The notes below the pieces were generated by a model that made no database searches, was not told where the DNA came from, and worked only from the letters and a program-made list of their open reading frames with translations. A stretch of DNA of 44,327 bases, from assembly GCA_944321715.1 (NCBI GenBank), contig CALUMJ010000020.1, positions 1 through 44,327 of the forward strand, written 5' to 3'. A program made the translations under genes and the position numbers. Below, piece after piece: positions 16,398 to 27,019 of the stretch. Numbering within the stretch: the stretch's first letter is position 1; every line of letters begins with the position of its first letter. The DNA is from an uncultured Muribaculaceae bacterium. GTDB taxonomy: Bacteria; Bacteroidota; Bacteroidia; Bacteroidales; Muribaculaceae.

Positions 16398-19300
16398 ATG
16401 GAAAAGGGAGAAATAAAGAAAGTCCTGCTGCTCGGTTCCGGAGCATTGAAGATAGGTGAAGCCGGTGAATTTGACTACTCGGGTTCACAAGCATTGAAGG
16501 CCTTGAAAGAGGAGTCAATCGAAACCGTACTGATAAATCCAAATATCGCCACCGTACAGACATCAGACGAATTTGCCGACAAGATTTACTTCCTGCCGGT
16601 TACACCATATTTTGTCGAAAAAGTAATCGCAAAGGAACGTCCGCAAGGCATATTGCTATCGTTCGGCGGCCAGACCGCCCTCAACTGTGGCGTGAAACTG
16701 TATGAAAGCGGCGTACTCGAAAAATACAACGTCAAAGTGCTTGGCACTCCGGTGCAAGCCATAATGGATACCGAAGACCGCGAACTTTTTGTGAAAAAAC
16801 TCGATGAAATCGGAGTGAAGACTATAAAGAGCGAAGCGGTAGAAAACATCGATGATGCCGTCAAGGCGGCCGAAGAACTGGGCTACCCGGTAATCGTGCG
16901 TGCCGCATACGCGCTTGGCGGACTCGGCAGCGGATTCTGCGACAATGAAGAGCAACTGCGTCCGCTCGTCGAAAAAGCCCTGTCGTTCTCGCCACAAGTG
17001 CTTATCGAAAAGTCGCTGAAAGGCTGGAAAGAAATAGAGTATGAAGTGGTGCGCGACAGCTACGACAACTGCATCACCGTCTGCAACATGGAAAATTTCG
17101 ACCCATTAGGCATTCACACCGGCGAAAGCATCGTGGTGGCTCCATCGCAAACCCTCACCAACGCCGACTACCACCTGCTGCGCGAGCTTGCAATCAAAAT
17201 CATCCGCCACATAGGTATCGTGGGCGAATGCAACGTGCAATATGCCTACGACCCACGGTCGATGGACTACCGCGTCATCGAGGTAAACGCCCGCCTGAGC
17301 CGAAGCTCGGCTTTGGCTTCAAAGGCCACTGGCTATCCGCTGGCTTTTGTCGCCGCAAAGTTGGGATTGGGCTACGGGTTGTTTGAGCTTAAAAACTCGG
17401 TGACTAAAGTGACTTCGGCATTCTTCGAGCCGGCACTCGACTACATCGTATGCAAAATACCGCGTTGGGACCTTGGCAAATTCCACGGGGTGAAGCGCGA
17501 AATAGGCTCATCGATGAAATCGGTGGGTGAAGTGATGGCCATAGGCCGCACTTTCGAGGAAGTCATACAGAAAGGCCTGCGCATGATAGGCCAAGGAATG
17601 CACGGCTTCATCGAAAACAAGCGCACCAATATCGCCGACATCGAAAAGGCCCTGAAAGAGCCAACCGACAAACGCATTTTCGCCATAGAAAGTGCTTTCC
17701 GCCAAGGATACGATGTTGACCAAATCCACGAACTCACCAAAATCGACAAGTGGTTCCTCTACAAGTTGCAGAACATCGTAAACACTGCACTTGAGATGGA
17801 AAAATATAACACTCTCGATGCACTTCCGGCCGACTTGCTGTACAAGGCCAAGCGTGAAGGTTTCTCCGACTTCCAGATAGCGCGAGCCATTCTCAAAGAG
17901 CGCATGACCGATGCCGAGAAAGCCAACTTAGAAGTGCGTCACTTGCGCAAAAAACTTGGCATCACCCCGTGCGTGAAACAAATCGACACACTTGCCGCCG
18001 AATACCCGGCACAGACCAACTACCTGTACCTCACATACAACGGCAACGAGAACGACATCACCTACCTCCACGACCACCGCTCAATCATAGTGCTGGGGTC
18101 GGGAGCTTACCGCATAGGCAGCTCGGTGGAATTTGACTGGTGTAGCATCAACGCACTGATGACAGTGAAAAAAGAGGGTTGGCGCAGCGTGATGATAAAT
18201 TACAACCCCGAAACGGTTTCGACCGACTATGATATGTGCGACCGCCTGTATTTCGACGAGTTGACTTTCGAGCGTGTGATGGACATCATCGAACTCGAAC
18301 AGCCCCACGGCGTCATACTCTCGACCGGCGGACAAATACCCAACAACCTCGCCACCCGATTGGATGCCGAGAAAGTCAACATACTCGGCACAAGTGCCAC
18401 GAGCATCGACAATGCCGAAGACCGCCACAAATTCTCATCGATGCTCGACTCGTTGGGCATCGACCAACCACGCTGGCGCGAGCTGACATCGCTTGCCGAC
18501 ATCAAGGAGTTTGTCGATGAAGTGGGCTACCCCGTGTTGGTGCGCCCGTCCTACGTCCTTTCGGGTGCGGCAATGAATGTTTGCTCCAACGAGGAGGAAC
18601 TCGAACGCTTCCTCAAGCTCGCCGCAAACGTGTCGAAACAGCACCCAGTCGTAGTCAGCTCGTTCATACAGCACGCCAAGGAAATCGAGTGGGATGCCGT
18701 GGCACAAAACGGTGAAATCAAGCTCTACGCCATATCAGAGCATATAGAGTTTGCCGGAGTACACTCGGGCGACGCCACCATACAATTCCCGCCGCAAAAA
18801 TTGTATGTCGAAACCATACGCCGCATCAAGAAGATTAGCAGCCAGATAGCCAAGGCTCTGAACATATCGGGTCCGTTCAATATCCAGTACCTTGCCAAAA
18901 ACAACGATATAAAGGTAATTGAATGTAACCTGCGCGCATCACGCAGTTTCCCGTTTGTGTCGAAAGTGCTTAAAATCAATTTCATCGACTTGGCCACGAA
19001 GGTCATGCTGGGCATTCCGGTCGAAAAGCCCAGCAAGAACGCATTCGACCTCGACTATGTGGGCATAAAGGCCTCGCAATTCTCGTTCTCGCGCTTGCAG
19101 GGTGCCGACCCGGTGCTTGGTGTCGATATGTCATCGACGGGCGAAGTGGGTTGCTTGGGCGAAAACACCTCCGAAGCCTTGCTGAAAGCCATGCTGTCGG
19201 TCGGCCAGGAAATACCTCGCAAGAGCGTGTTGCTCAGCACTGGCGGAGCCAAGCAGAAAGTTGACATGCTCGATGCCGCACACAAGTTGTACGACAAGGG

Positions 19301-19622
19301 CTACACCCTGTATGCCACAGGCGGAACACACAAGTTCCTTACCGACAACGGCATACCTGCAATACTCGTATATTGGCCCAGCGAAAGCGACAAGCAGCCG
19401 CAAGCACTCGAAATGTTGCACCGCAAACAAATCGACATGGTAGTGAACATTCCCAAGAACCTGTCGTCAACCGAGTTGTCGAATGGCTACAAAATACGCC
19501 GTGCCGCCGTTGACCTCAACATTCCGTTGCTCACCAACGCACGCCTCGCATCGGCATTCATCGACGCATTCTGCGACCTCAGCCTCGACCAAATCGAAAT
19601 CAAGTCGTGGGACGAATATTAA
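16398..19622 (+). CDS. carB: Carbamoyl phosphate synthase large subunit
   Basis: This 1074-aa subunit makes carbamoyl phosphate from bicarbonate, ammonia from CarA and two ATP. The protein is an internal duplication: two halves each begin with a nucleotide-binding motif (LLLGSGALKIGEAGEFDYSG near 10; VLGSGAYRIGSSVEFDW near 560) and contain an ATP-grasp fold with RAAYALGGLGSGF and RPSYVLSGAAMNV. An oligomerisation region separates them. A C-terminal MGS-like allosteric domain (LSTGGAKQKVDM, YATGGTHKFL) covers about the last 140 residues. I used the ATG at 16398; the frame extends upstream to 16353, but those 15 residues precede the conserved start. A hairpin terminator follows. Confidence 0.96.
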   Translation: MEKGEIKKVLLLGSGALKIGEAGEFDYSGSQALKALKEESIETVLINPNIATVQTSDEFADKIYFLPVTPYFVEKVIAKERPQGILLSFGGQTALNCGVKLYESGVLEKYNVKVLGTPVQAIMDTEDRELFVKKLDEIGVKTIKSEAVENIDDAVKAAEELGYPVIVRAAYALGGLGSGFCDNEEQLRPLVEKALSFSPQVLIEKSLKGWKEIEYEVVRDSYDNCITVCNMENFDPLGIHTGESIVVAPSQTLTNADYHLLRELAIKIIRHIGIVGECNVQYAYDPRSMDYRVIEVNARLSRSSALASKATGYPLAFVAAKLGLGYGLFELKNSVTKVTSAFFEPALDYIVCKIPRWDLGKFHGVKREIGSSMKSVGEVMAIGRTFEEVIQKGLRMIGQGMHGFIENKRTNIADIEKALKEPTDKRIFAIESAFRQGYDVDQIHELTKIDKWFLYKLQNIVNTALEMEKYNTLDALPADLLYKAKREGFSDFQIARAILKERMTDAEKANLEVRHLRKKLGITPCVKQIDTLAAEYPAQTNYLYLTYNGNENDITYLHDHRSIIVLGSGAYRIGSSVEFDWCSINALMTVKKEGWRSVMINYNPETVSTDYDMCDRLYFDELTFERVMDIIELEQPHGVILSTGGQIPNNLATRLDAEKVNILGTSATSIDNAEDRHKFSSMLDSLGIDQPRWRELTSLADIKEFVDEVGYPVLVRPSYVLSGAAMNVCSNEEELERFLKLAANVSKQHPVVVSSFIQHAKEIEWDAVAQNGEIKLYAISEHIEFAGVHSGDATIQFPPQKLYVETIRRIKKISSQIAKALNISGPFNIQYLAKNNDIKVIECNLRASRSFPFVSKVLKINFIDLATKVMLGIPVEKPSKNAFDLDYVGIKASQFSFSRLQGADPVLGVDMSSTGEVGCLGENTSEALLKAMLSVGQEIPRKSVLLSTGGAKQKVDMLDAAHKLYDKGYTLYATGGTHKFLTDNGIPAILVYWPSESDKQPQALEMLHRKQIDMVVNIPKNLSSTELSNGYKIRRAAVDLNIPLLTNARLASAFIDAFCDLSLDQIEIKSWDEY

Positions 19623-19641
19623 ACCCCACCATTCACAATAC

Positions 19642-19692
19642 ACACACCGAGGGTTGCGCAACCGTTTTGCGCGACCCTCGTGTGTTATATTC
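19642..19692 (+). terminator. Terminator of carA-carB
   Basis: A long hairpin (ACACA/TGTGT outer pairs, CGAGGGT/ACCCTCG and GCGCAA/TTGCGC inner pairs, four- to five-base loop) spans 19642-19685. The following tract, TATATTC, is only weakly T-rich. Confidence 0.7.
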
Positions 19693-19782
19693 AAAAAACA
19701 CCAAACCATATAACACCGAAATGCCATCAGTAATGAAAATATGAAAAGTGGCTCAATACAGCAGAGATTGCAGAAAATTTCG

Positions 19783-21444
<1,662 letters not shown>

Positions 21445-21455
21445 ACCCACACGTA

Positions 21456-21749
21456 ATGGTAAAACACATAGTTACATTCAAACTTAAAGGGTCGCGCGAA
21501 GAAAGGCTCGACATCGCCAGCCGCTTCAAAGAAGCCCTGCTGGCCTTGCCCGGCACCATCGAAGAGCTTAAGAGCATCGAAGTGGGCATCAACCAAAACC
21601 CCGGCGAAGACTGGGACATAGTGCTCACCGCCACAGTTCCCACAATGGACGACGTGGCGAAATATGCCAAACACCCGGCGCACGTGGCAGCAACTACCAT
21701 AATAGCAAACGCCCGCGAGGCACGAGCCTGTGTCGATTATGAGATTTAG
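21456..21749 (+). CDS. Dabb family (stress-responsive A/B barrel) small protein
   Basis: This 97-aa protein begins MVKHIVTFKLKG and has the pattern of the dimeric alpha/beta barrel family: a first strand with HIVTFKL, helix with FKEALLALPGTIEELKSIEVGIN, strand with DIVLTATV, and helix with YAKHPAHVAATTII. The PAH segment near residue 70 is the typical position of the family's conserved His. Members act as small dimeric proteins or enzymes with varied or unknown roles. It starts 11 bases after the ABC-F stop and is followed by a strong terminator, so the two are almost certainly cotranscribed. I cannot infer a substrate. Confidence 0.85.
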   Translation: MVKHIVTFKLKGSREERLDIASRFKEALLALPGTIEELKSIEVGINQNPGEDWDIVLTATVPTMDDVAKYAKHPAHVAATTIIANAREARACVDYEI

Positions 21750-21791
21750 GCCGCTACATCACACACACAGTAATAAACATAAGCACCAACA

Positions 21792-21848
21792 AAATGGGGC
21801 AAGCCTTGCTAACCGCATATTTCAAGGCTTGCCCCATTTGCGTTTTTT
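21792..21848 (+). terminator. Terminator of the ABC-F/Dabb unit
   Basis: A perfect stem of at least 15 pairs (ATGGGGCAAGCCTTG with its complement, 21794-21808 and 21823-21837, 14-base loop) is followed by TTGCG and six T. Confidence 0.9.
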
Positions 21849-21923
21849 ACATATCACGGCACACACATAATCGGCAAAAATTCACAAATTCTGCAATTAT
21901 AAGAAATTATTTCTTTAAAACTT

Positions 21924-21953
21924 TTTGTTTTAATAGCAATTTGACTATATTTG
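21924..21953 (+). promoter_or_regulatory. Promoter of glnN
   Basis: TTTG (21924-21927), an 18-base spacer and TATATTTG (21946-21953) fit the consensus. The start would be near 21960, leaving a leader of about 117 bases in which I see no known riboswitch. Confidence 0.7.
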
Positions 21954-22076
21954 CAGCAAAATTATAGCAATAAACTATGGCAAGGTAAAAAAGATTTGTT
22001 TTAGGTACAACTCATTCCGACACCATGCAATAGTTGCACACAATGACTTAATCACCTCAAAAAAACATTACACAGT

Positions 22077-24266
22077 ATGTCACAATTAAGGTTCACAGTC
22101 GTAAAGGAAGCGTTCAGCCACAAGGCAATCGAAGTGAAAATGCCCCAAGAGAAACCTTCCCAGTATTTCGGCAAATATGTATTCAACCGACAAAAGATGT
22201 TTGAATACCTGCCCAAAAAGACTTTCGATGCCCTTGTGTATGCAATCGACAACAAAGTACCCCTTGACCGCGAAGTGGCCGACAGCGTTGCCGAAGGCAT
22301 GAAGCAATGGGCTCTCGACAACGGTGCCAAGCACTATACCCACTGGTTCCATCCTCTCACCGATGGCACGGCCGAAAAGCACGACTCTTTTATCGAGCAC
22401 GACGGCAAAGGCGGCGTCATGGAAGATTTCACTGGCAAACTGCTCGTGCAGCAAGAACCCGATGCTTCGAGTTTCCCCAGCGGCGGCATCCGCAACACTT
22501 TCGAGGCCCGCGGATACTCGGCATGGGATATTTCATCTCCGGCATTCATAATGGGCAACACGCTGTGCATTCCTACAATATTCATCTCCTACACTGGCGA
22601 AGCTCTCGACTACAAGATGCCGCTGCTGCGCGCCCTCAACAGCGTTGACAAGGCCGCTACATCGATAGCACAGCTCTTCGACCCGGCAGTAAAGCATGTA
22701 TATTCCTATCTCGGGTGGGAACAAGAGTATTTCCTCGTCGATGAAATGCTCTACTCGGCTCGTCCCGACCTCATGCTCACCGGCCGCACTCTCATGGGCC
22801 ACGACAGTGCTAAAAACCAGCAGCTCGAAGACCACTACTTCGGCTCAATACCCTCGCGCGTCGAGGCATTCATGCTCGACCTCGAAATCGAGTGCCACAA
22901 ACTGGGCATCCCTGCAAAGACTCGCCACAACGAGGTAGCACCCAACCAATTTGAAATAGCCCCGATTTACGAGGAAACCAACCTTGCAAACGACCACAAC
23001 CTATTGCTGATGCTGCTTATGGACGACGTAGCCCGCCGCCACAACTTCCGCGTGCTTCTGCACGAGAAGCCTTTCAAGGGCATCAACGGTTCGGGCAAGC
23101 ACAACAACTGGAGCTTAGGAACCGACACCGGAGTACCCCTTTTCTCTCCGGGCAAAACGCCAAAGGCCAACCTGCAGTTTATCACTTTCTTTGTCAACGT
23201 GATGGCAGCAGTTTACAAGCATAACGGGTTGCTTAAAGCATCTATCTCGTCGGCAACCAACGGACACCGCCTCGGCGCAAACGAAGCACCTCCGGCAATC
23301 ATTTCAATCTTTGTGGGCAAGCAACTGAGCGATGTGCTTTACCGCTTAGAAACAAGCGACAAGGACGAAATCATCAACATGGCCGCCAAAGAGGGCAAAA
23401 CATTAGGTGTTTATCAAATCCCCGACTTGCTCATCGACAACACCGACCGCAACCGCACGTCGCCATTCGCATTCACCGGCAACCGATTCGAATTCCGCGC
23501 TGTAGGGTCGTCGGCCAACTGTGCATCGGCTATGATTGCTCTCAACGCCGCTGTAGCCGACCAGCTGAACGAGTTCCGCAAAGCAATCGACACACGCCTT
23601 GCCAACGGCGAGCAACTCGAACATGCCATACTGAACGAAATCAAGTCGCTCATCACATACGCCAAGCCTATCCACTTCGACGGCAACGGATATAGCGACG
23701 AATGGAAGGCCGAAGCTGCCCGCCGCGGACTCGATTGCGAAACTTCGGTTCCTCTCATCTTCGATGCCTACCTACGCCCCGAAAGCATTGAGATGTTCAA
23801 GCGCACAGGAGTATTCTCCGAGGTGGAATTGAACGCCCGCAACGAAGTGAAGTGGGAAACCTACACCAAGAAAATCCAAATCGAGGCCCGCGTCCTCGGC
23901 GACCTTGCCATCAACCACGTGCTGCCGGTGGCTACACGATACCAGTCGGTGCTGCTCGACCATGTGGCCAAGGTGCAATCGCTTTTCCCGAAGGACAAAT
24001 TCGACAAACTCGCCGCAAGCGAAATGATTTCAATCGAAAAGATTGCCGAACACATGTCGGTAATCCGCGAGAAAGTCAAGCAAATGGTAGATGCGCGCAA
24101 AGTTGCCAACAAAATCGAGAACATGCGTGAAAAGGCCATTGCATACCACGACACCGTGGCTCCGCTTTTCGACGAAATCCGCTATCACATCGACAAGCTC
24201 GAACTGATGGTTGACGATGAAATGTGGACACTTCCCAAATATCGCGAATTACTGTTCATCAGGTAA
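22077..24266 (+). CDS. glnN: Glutamine synthetase type III
   Basis: This 729-aa enzyme makes glutamine from glutamate, ammonia and ATP. Its length is that of the large GS III class first known from Bacteroides, not the 450-470 aa of GS I. The catalytic core shows EVAPNQFEIAPIYEE, KPFKGINGSGKHNNWSL (ATP/glutamate site) and NRTSPFAFTGNRFEFRAVGSSAN. The N-terminal region with SQYFGKYVFN and the long helical C terminus are specific to the class. It stands alone between two terminators with its own promoter, typical of a nitrogen-regulated single gene. With gdhA it completes ammonium assimilation and supplies CarA with glutamine. Confidence 0.97.
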   Translation: MSQLRFTVVKEAFSHKAIEVKMPQEKPSQYFGKYVFNRQKMFEYLPKKTFDALVYAIDNKVPLDREVADSVAEGMKQWALDNGAKHYTHWFHPLTDGTAEKHDSFIEHDGKGGVMEDFTGKLLVQQEPDASSFPSGGIRNTFEARGYSAWDISSPAFIMGNTLCIPTIFISYTGEALDYKMPLLRALNSVDKAATSIAQLFDPAVKHVYSYLGWEQEYFLVDEMLYSARPDLMLTGRTLMGHDSAKNQQLEDHYFGSIPSRVEAFMLDLEIECHKLGIPAKTRHNEVAPNQFEIAPIYEETNLANDHNLLLMLLMDDVARRHNFRVLLHEKPFKGINGSGKHNNWSLGTDTGVPLFSPGKTPKANLQFITFFVNVMAAVYKHNGLLKASISSATNGHRLGANEAPPAIISIFVGKQLSDVLYRLETSDKDEIINMAAKEGKTLGVYQIPDLLIDNTDRNRTSPFAFTGNRFEFRAVGSSANCASAMIALNAAVADQLNEFRKAIDTRLANGEQLEHAILNEIKSLITYAKPIHFDGNGYSDEWKAEAARRGLDCETSVPLIFDAYLRPESIEMFKRTGVFSEVELNARNEVKWETYTKKIQIEARVLGDLAINHVLPVATRYQSVLLDHVAKVQSLFPKDKFDKLAASEMISIEKIAEHMSVIREKVKQMVDARKVANKIENMREKAIAYHDTVAPLFDEIRYHIDKLELMVDDEMWTLPKYRELLFIR

Positions 24267-24293
24267 CACATCACATTCTGTACTCATATCTGC

Positions 24294-24333
24294 CAGGCCG
24301 CGAAACCCGAAGTTTCACGGCCTGATTTTGTTT
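24294..24333 (+). terminator. Terminator of glnN
   Basis: A 13-pair hairpin with one mismatch (CAGGCCG.GAAAC / GTTTC.CGGCCTG, 24294-24324) is followed by ATTTTGTTT. Confidence 0.9.
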
Positions 24334-24394
24334 CCACACGCCACTGCACTTGCGTAATTCAGTAATTTTTACGAATATTGCACTCCGAATTAGA

Positions 24395-24426
24395 GCCATG
24401 TGTGCCACACTCGCAGCGCACATGGC
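24395..24426 (+). other. Hairpin in the upstream region of the DPP5-like gene
   Basis: GCCATGTG (24395-24402) pairs with CACATGGC (24419-24426) around a 16-base loop. It lies 47 bases before the start codon and has no T-run after it, so it is not a terminator. It could be a leader hairpin or an operator half-site pair. No convincing promoter boxes were found in 24334-24473. Confidence 0.4.
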
Positions 24427-24473
24427 TACATACGAGCTACATACACACATTTAATTATACATAACGATTGAAT

Positions 24474-26561
24474 ATGAAATTTTCTGGAATTATGGCATCA
24501 TTACTGCTACTACCCACCGTTGCGGCATGCACCACGGGGGAGAAAGCCGCCGATGAAACCATCATCGAGCGGCCCGACGTGGCGGTGCAAGACGGGAAAT
24601 TCACTCCCGAAGTGTTGATGGCGATGGGCAGCGTGTCGTCGCCCGTTGTTTCGCCCGATGGCACCCGCGTGCTTTATAGCGTGGCATTCACCAGCATAGA
24701 GCAAAACAAGTCCAATGCCGAGCTGTGGGTCATGAACATCGATGGCAGCAACCCTGTGCGCCTCACCACTTCGCCCAAGTCGGAGTATAACGCCGCATGG
24801 ATAGACGGTGGGAACAAAATCGCATTCCTATATCCGCAAAACGGCAAGATGCAAATCTTCGTGATGAATGCCGATGGCACCGGCCGCCAGTGCATATCCG
24901 ATGTCGAAAAAGGCGTTGACGGATTCTTGTTCTCGCCCGACGGCACTCGCGTGCTTTACATCTCGCAAGTGAAATGGGCCAAGGAAGTGACCGACACATA
25001 CCCCGACCTCGACAAGGCCAATTGCCACATTGTCGATGACCTCATGTACAAGCACTGGGACGAATGGGTATCAACTATCCCACACCCGTTCATAGCCGAC
25101 GTGGCCAACGGTAAGGTAGGCGCAGGTACCGACATCATGGAAGGCGAACCCTACGAGTCGCCAATGAAGCCATGGGGCGGCATCGAATCATTTGCTTGGG
25201 CGCCCGACAGCAAGAGCATAGTTTACGTCAGCCGCAAAAAGACTGGCATGGAATATTCGCTGTCAACCAACTCCGACTTGTACCAATACGACATCGAGGC
25301 AAAAACCACACGCAACCTCACCGAGGGAATGGTGGGGTATGACACCGCACCGGCATTTTCACCGTCGGGCAACTATCTGGCTTGGCTGTCGATGGAACAC
25401 GACGGGTACGAGAGCGACAAAAACCGCATCTTCGTCATGGACATGAACAGCGGGCAAAAAACCGACCTCACTGCCGACTGGGATTACACAGCCGATGCGA
25501 TAACATGGAACACCGACGAAAAGTCTATCCTGTTCACCGCCCCATACCAGGGATGCGAACCGTTGTTCAGCATCGACCTCACTTCCCACAAGGTTGACAC
25601 CATAGCTTCGGGACAATACGACTACGCAACTGCCAGCCCGGCAGCCGATGGCAGCATCATCACCATGCGCCACTCATATATGTCGCCCAACGAAGTGTTT
25701 GCCGTGGCAAAAGATGGCACTGTAAGCCAGCTGACGCACGTCAACGACGAGCTGCTCGCACAATTGAAGCCAATAACAGTCGAAAAGCGGATGGTACCCA
25801 CCACCGACGGCAAACTCATGACTACGTGGGTAGTGCTGCCGCCCGATTTCGACCCGGCAAAGAAATACCCCTCCATCCTCTACTGCCAAGGCGGCCCCCA
25901 AAGCGCAGTGAGCCAATTCTGGTCGTCGAGGTGGAACATGCGCCTGATGGCTTCGCAAGGCTACATCGTAATAGCCCCCAACCGCCGTGGCTTGCCAGGA
26001 TTCGGAACTGAATGGAATGCCCAAATCTCGGGCGACTACTTCGGGCAAAACATGAAAGACTACCTCAGCGCTGTCGATTATATGAAAAAAGAACCATACA
26101 TCGACGGCAACCACATCGGCGCAGTAGGTGCAAGTTACGGCGGACTGTCGGTATATTGGCTGGCAGGCAACCACGACCACCGTTTTGCCGCACTCATAGC
26201 CCACGCAGGCATCTTCAACATGGAAGCACAGTATCTCGAAACCGAGGAAATGTGGTTTGCCAACTGGGATATGGGTGGCGCACCATGGGATAAGGATAAC
26301 AAAGTGGCACAAAACACCTTTGCAAAATCGCCACACAAGTATATCGAAAACTGGAACACGCCTATCATGGTCACAGTGGGCGAAAAAGATTACCGCATAC
26401 TCGCCTCGCAAGGCATGATGGCATTCAATGCAGCCAGGCTGCGTGGCGTGCCGACACGAATGCTCGTGTTCCCCGACGAAAACCACTGGATACTACAGCC
26501 ACAAAACGCCATGCTGTGGCAGCGAGAGTTCTTCGGCTGGCTCGACAAGTGGCTGAAATAA
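24474..26561 (+). CDS. Dipeptidyl peptidase 5-like S9 family peptidase (lipoprotein)
   Basis: This 695-aa serine peptidase releases dipeptides from the N terminus of oligopeptides in the periplasm or at the envelope. A WD40-like beta-propeller (about 40-430) is followed by an alpha/beta-hydrolase domain. The catalytic triad is Ser554 in GASYGG, Asp639 in GEKDYRI and His671 in ENHWI. The segments YPDLDKAN, DLMYKHWDEW and EGEPYESPMKPWGGIE closely recall DPP5 of Porphyromonas gingivalis. The signal peptide has a lipobox-like VAAC (Cys19), so this one is probably lipid-anchored. I used the ATG at 24474; a TTG two codons earlier is in frame but unlikely. A hairpin upstream and a terminator downstream bound the gene. 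Confidence 0.93.
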   Translation: MKFSGIMASLLLLPTVAACTTGEKAADETIIERPDVAVQDGKFTPEVLMAMGSVSSPVVSPDGTRVLYSVAFTSIEQNKSNAELWVMNIDGSNPVRLTTSPKSEYNAAWIDGGNKIAFLYPQNGKMQIFVMNADGTGRQCISDVEKGVDGFLFSPDGTRVLYISQVKWAKEVTDTYPDLDKANCHIVDDLMYKHWDEWVSTIPHPFIADVANGKVGAGTDIMEGEPYESPMKPWGGIESFAWAPDSKSIVYVSRKKTGMEYSLSTNSDLYQYDIEAKTTRNLTEGMVGYDTAPAFSPSGNYLAWLSMEHDGYESDKNRIFVMDMNSGQKTDLTADWDYTADAITWNTDEKSILFTAPYQGCEPLFSIDLTSHKVDTIASGQYDYATASPAADGSIITMRHSYMSPNEVFAVAKDGTVSQLTHVNDELLAQLKPITVEKRMVPTTDGKLMTTWVVLPPDFDPAKKYPSILYCQGGPQSAVSQFWSSRWNMRLMASQGYIVIAPNRRGLPGFGTEWNAQISGDYFGQNMKDYLSAVDYMKKEPYIDGNHIGAVGASYGGLSVYWLAGNHDHRFAALIAHAGIFNMEAQYLETEEMWFANWDMGGAPWDKDNKVAQNTFAKSPHKYIENWNTPIMVTVGEKDYRILASQGMMAFNAARLRGVPTRMLVFPDENHWILQPQNAMLWQREFFGWLDKWLK

Positions 26562-26621
26562 GCAGCTTACTGCACATCTACTGAAAACCAATTCCACCAA
26601 ATTTAAAAAACTATTTTGAAC

Positions 26622-26658
26622 GAGGTCCACGGCAAAGCAGCCGCGGACCTCATTTTAT
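26622..26658 (+). terminator. Terminator of the DPP5-like gene
   Basis: A 12-pair hairpin with one mismatch (GAGGTCC.CGGC / GCCG.GGACCTC, 26622-26651) is followed by ATTTTAT. Confidence 0.85.
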
Positions 26659-27019
26659 ACCAAGCTACACGTCGTGCATATCCCCCCTTACATGACTAAG
26701 CAACTATCCCACATAACCCACCAAATAAAGCCGCGGCTATATGGATTTTTTTGCCACGCCATTTTTTAATTAAATGACAGCACCTTAGGGCAATGTTTTT
26801 ATTGCATATATTTTGTGCTTTCAATTATTTGACGTAATTTCGTATCGGATTTTATGTAATTGACATTGTATTATCAATAGGAGATGTGGCATGAATAAAA
26901 TGAAACATTTACAATTTCCGTGATAAAAATTTGTATAAGTTATAATTTTATTGTTAATTTGCCACTTACTATAAAGCGAATTAGTCATATTTATAATTGG
27001 TATATAAAAACGTGAATTT
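26659..27019 (+). other. Long AT-rich upstream region of the OmpA-family gene
   Basis: These 361 bases hold no gene. They are AT-rich with several T-runs and a small GCCGCGGC palindrome near 26731. A TTTG at 26958-26961 could be a -33 box, but no TAnnTTTG lies at the right distance, so I cannot place the promoter. The ATG at 27020 is preceded by an AT-rich stretch, as is usual for strong start sites in this phylum. Confidence 0.5.
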
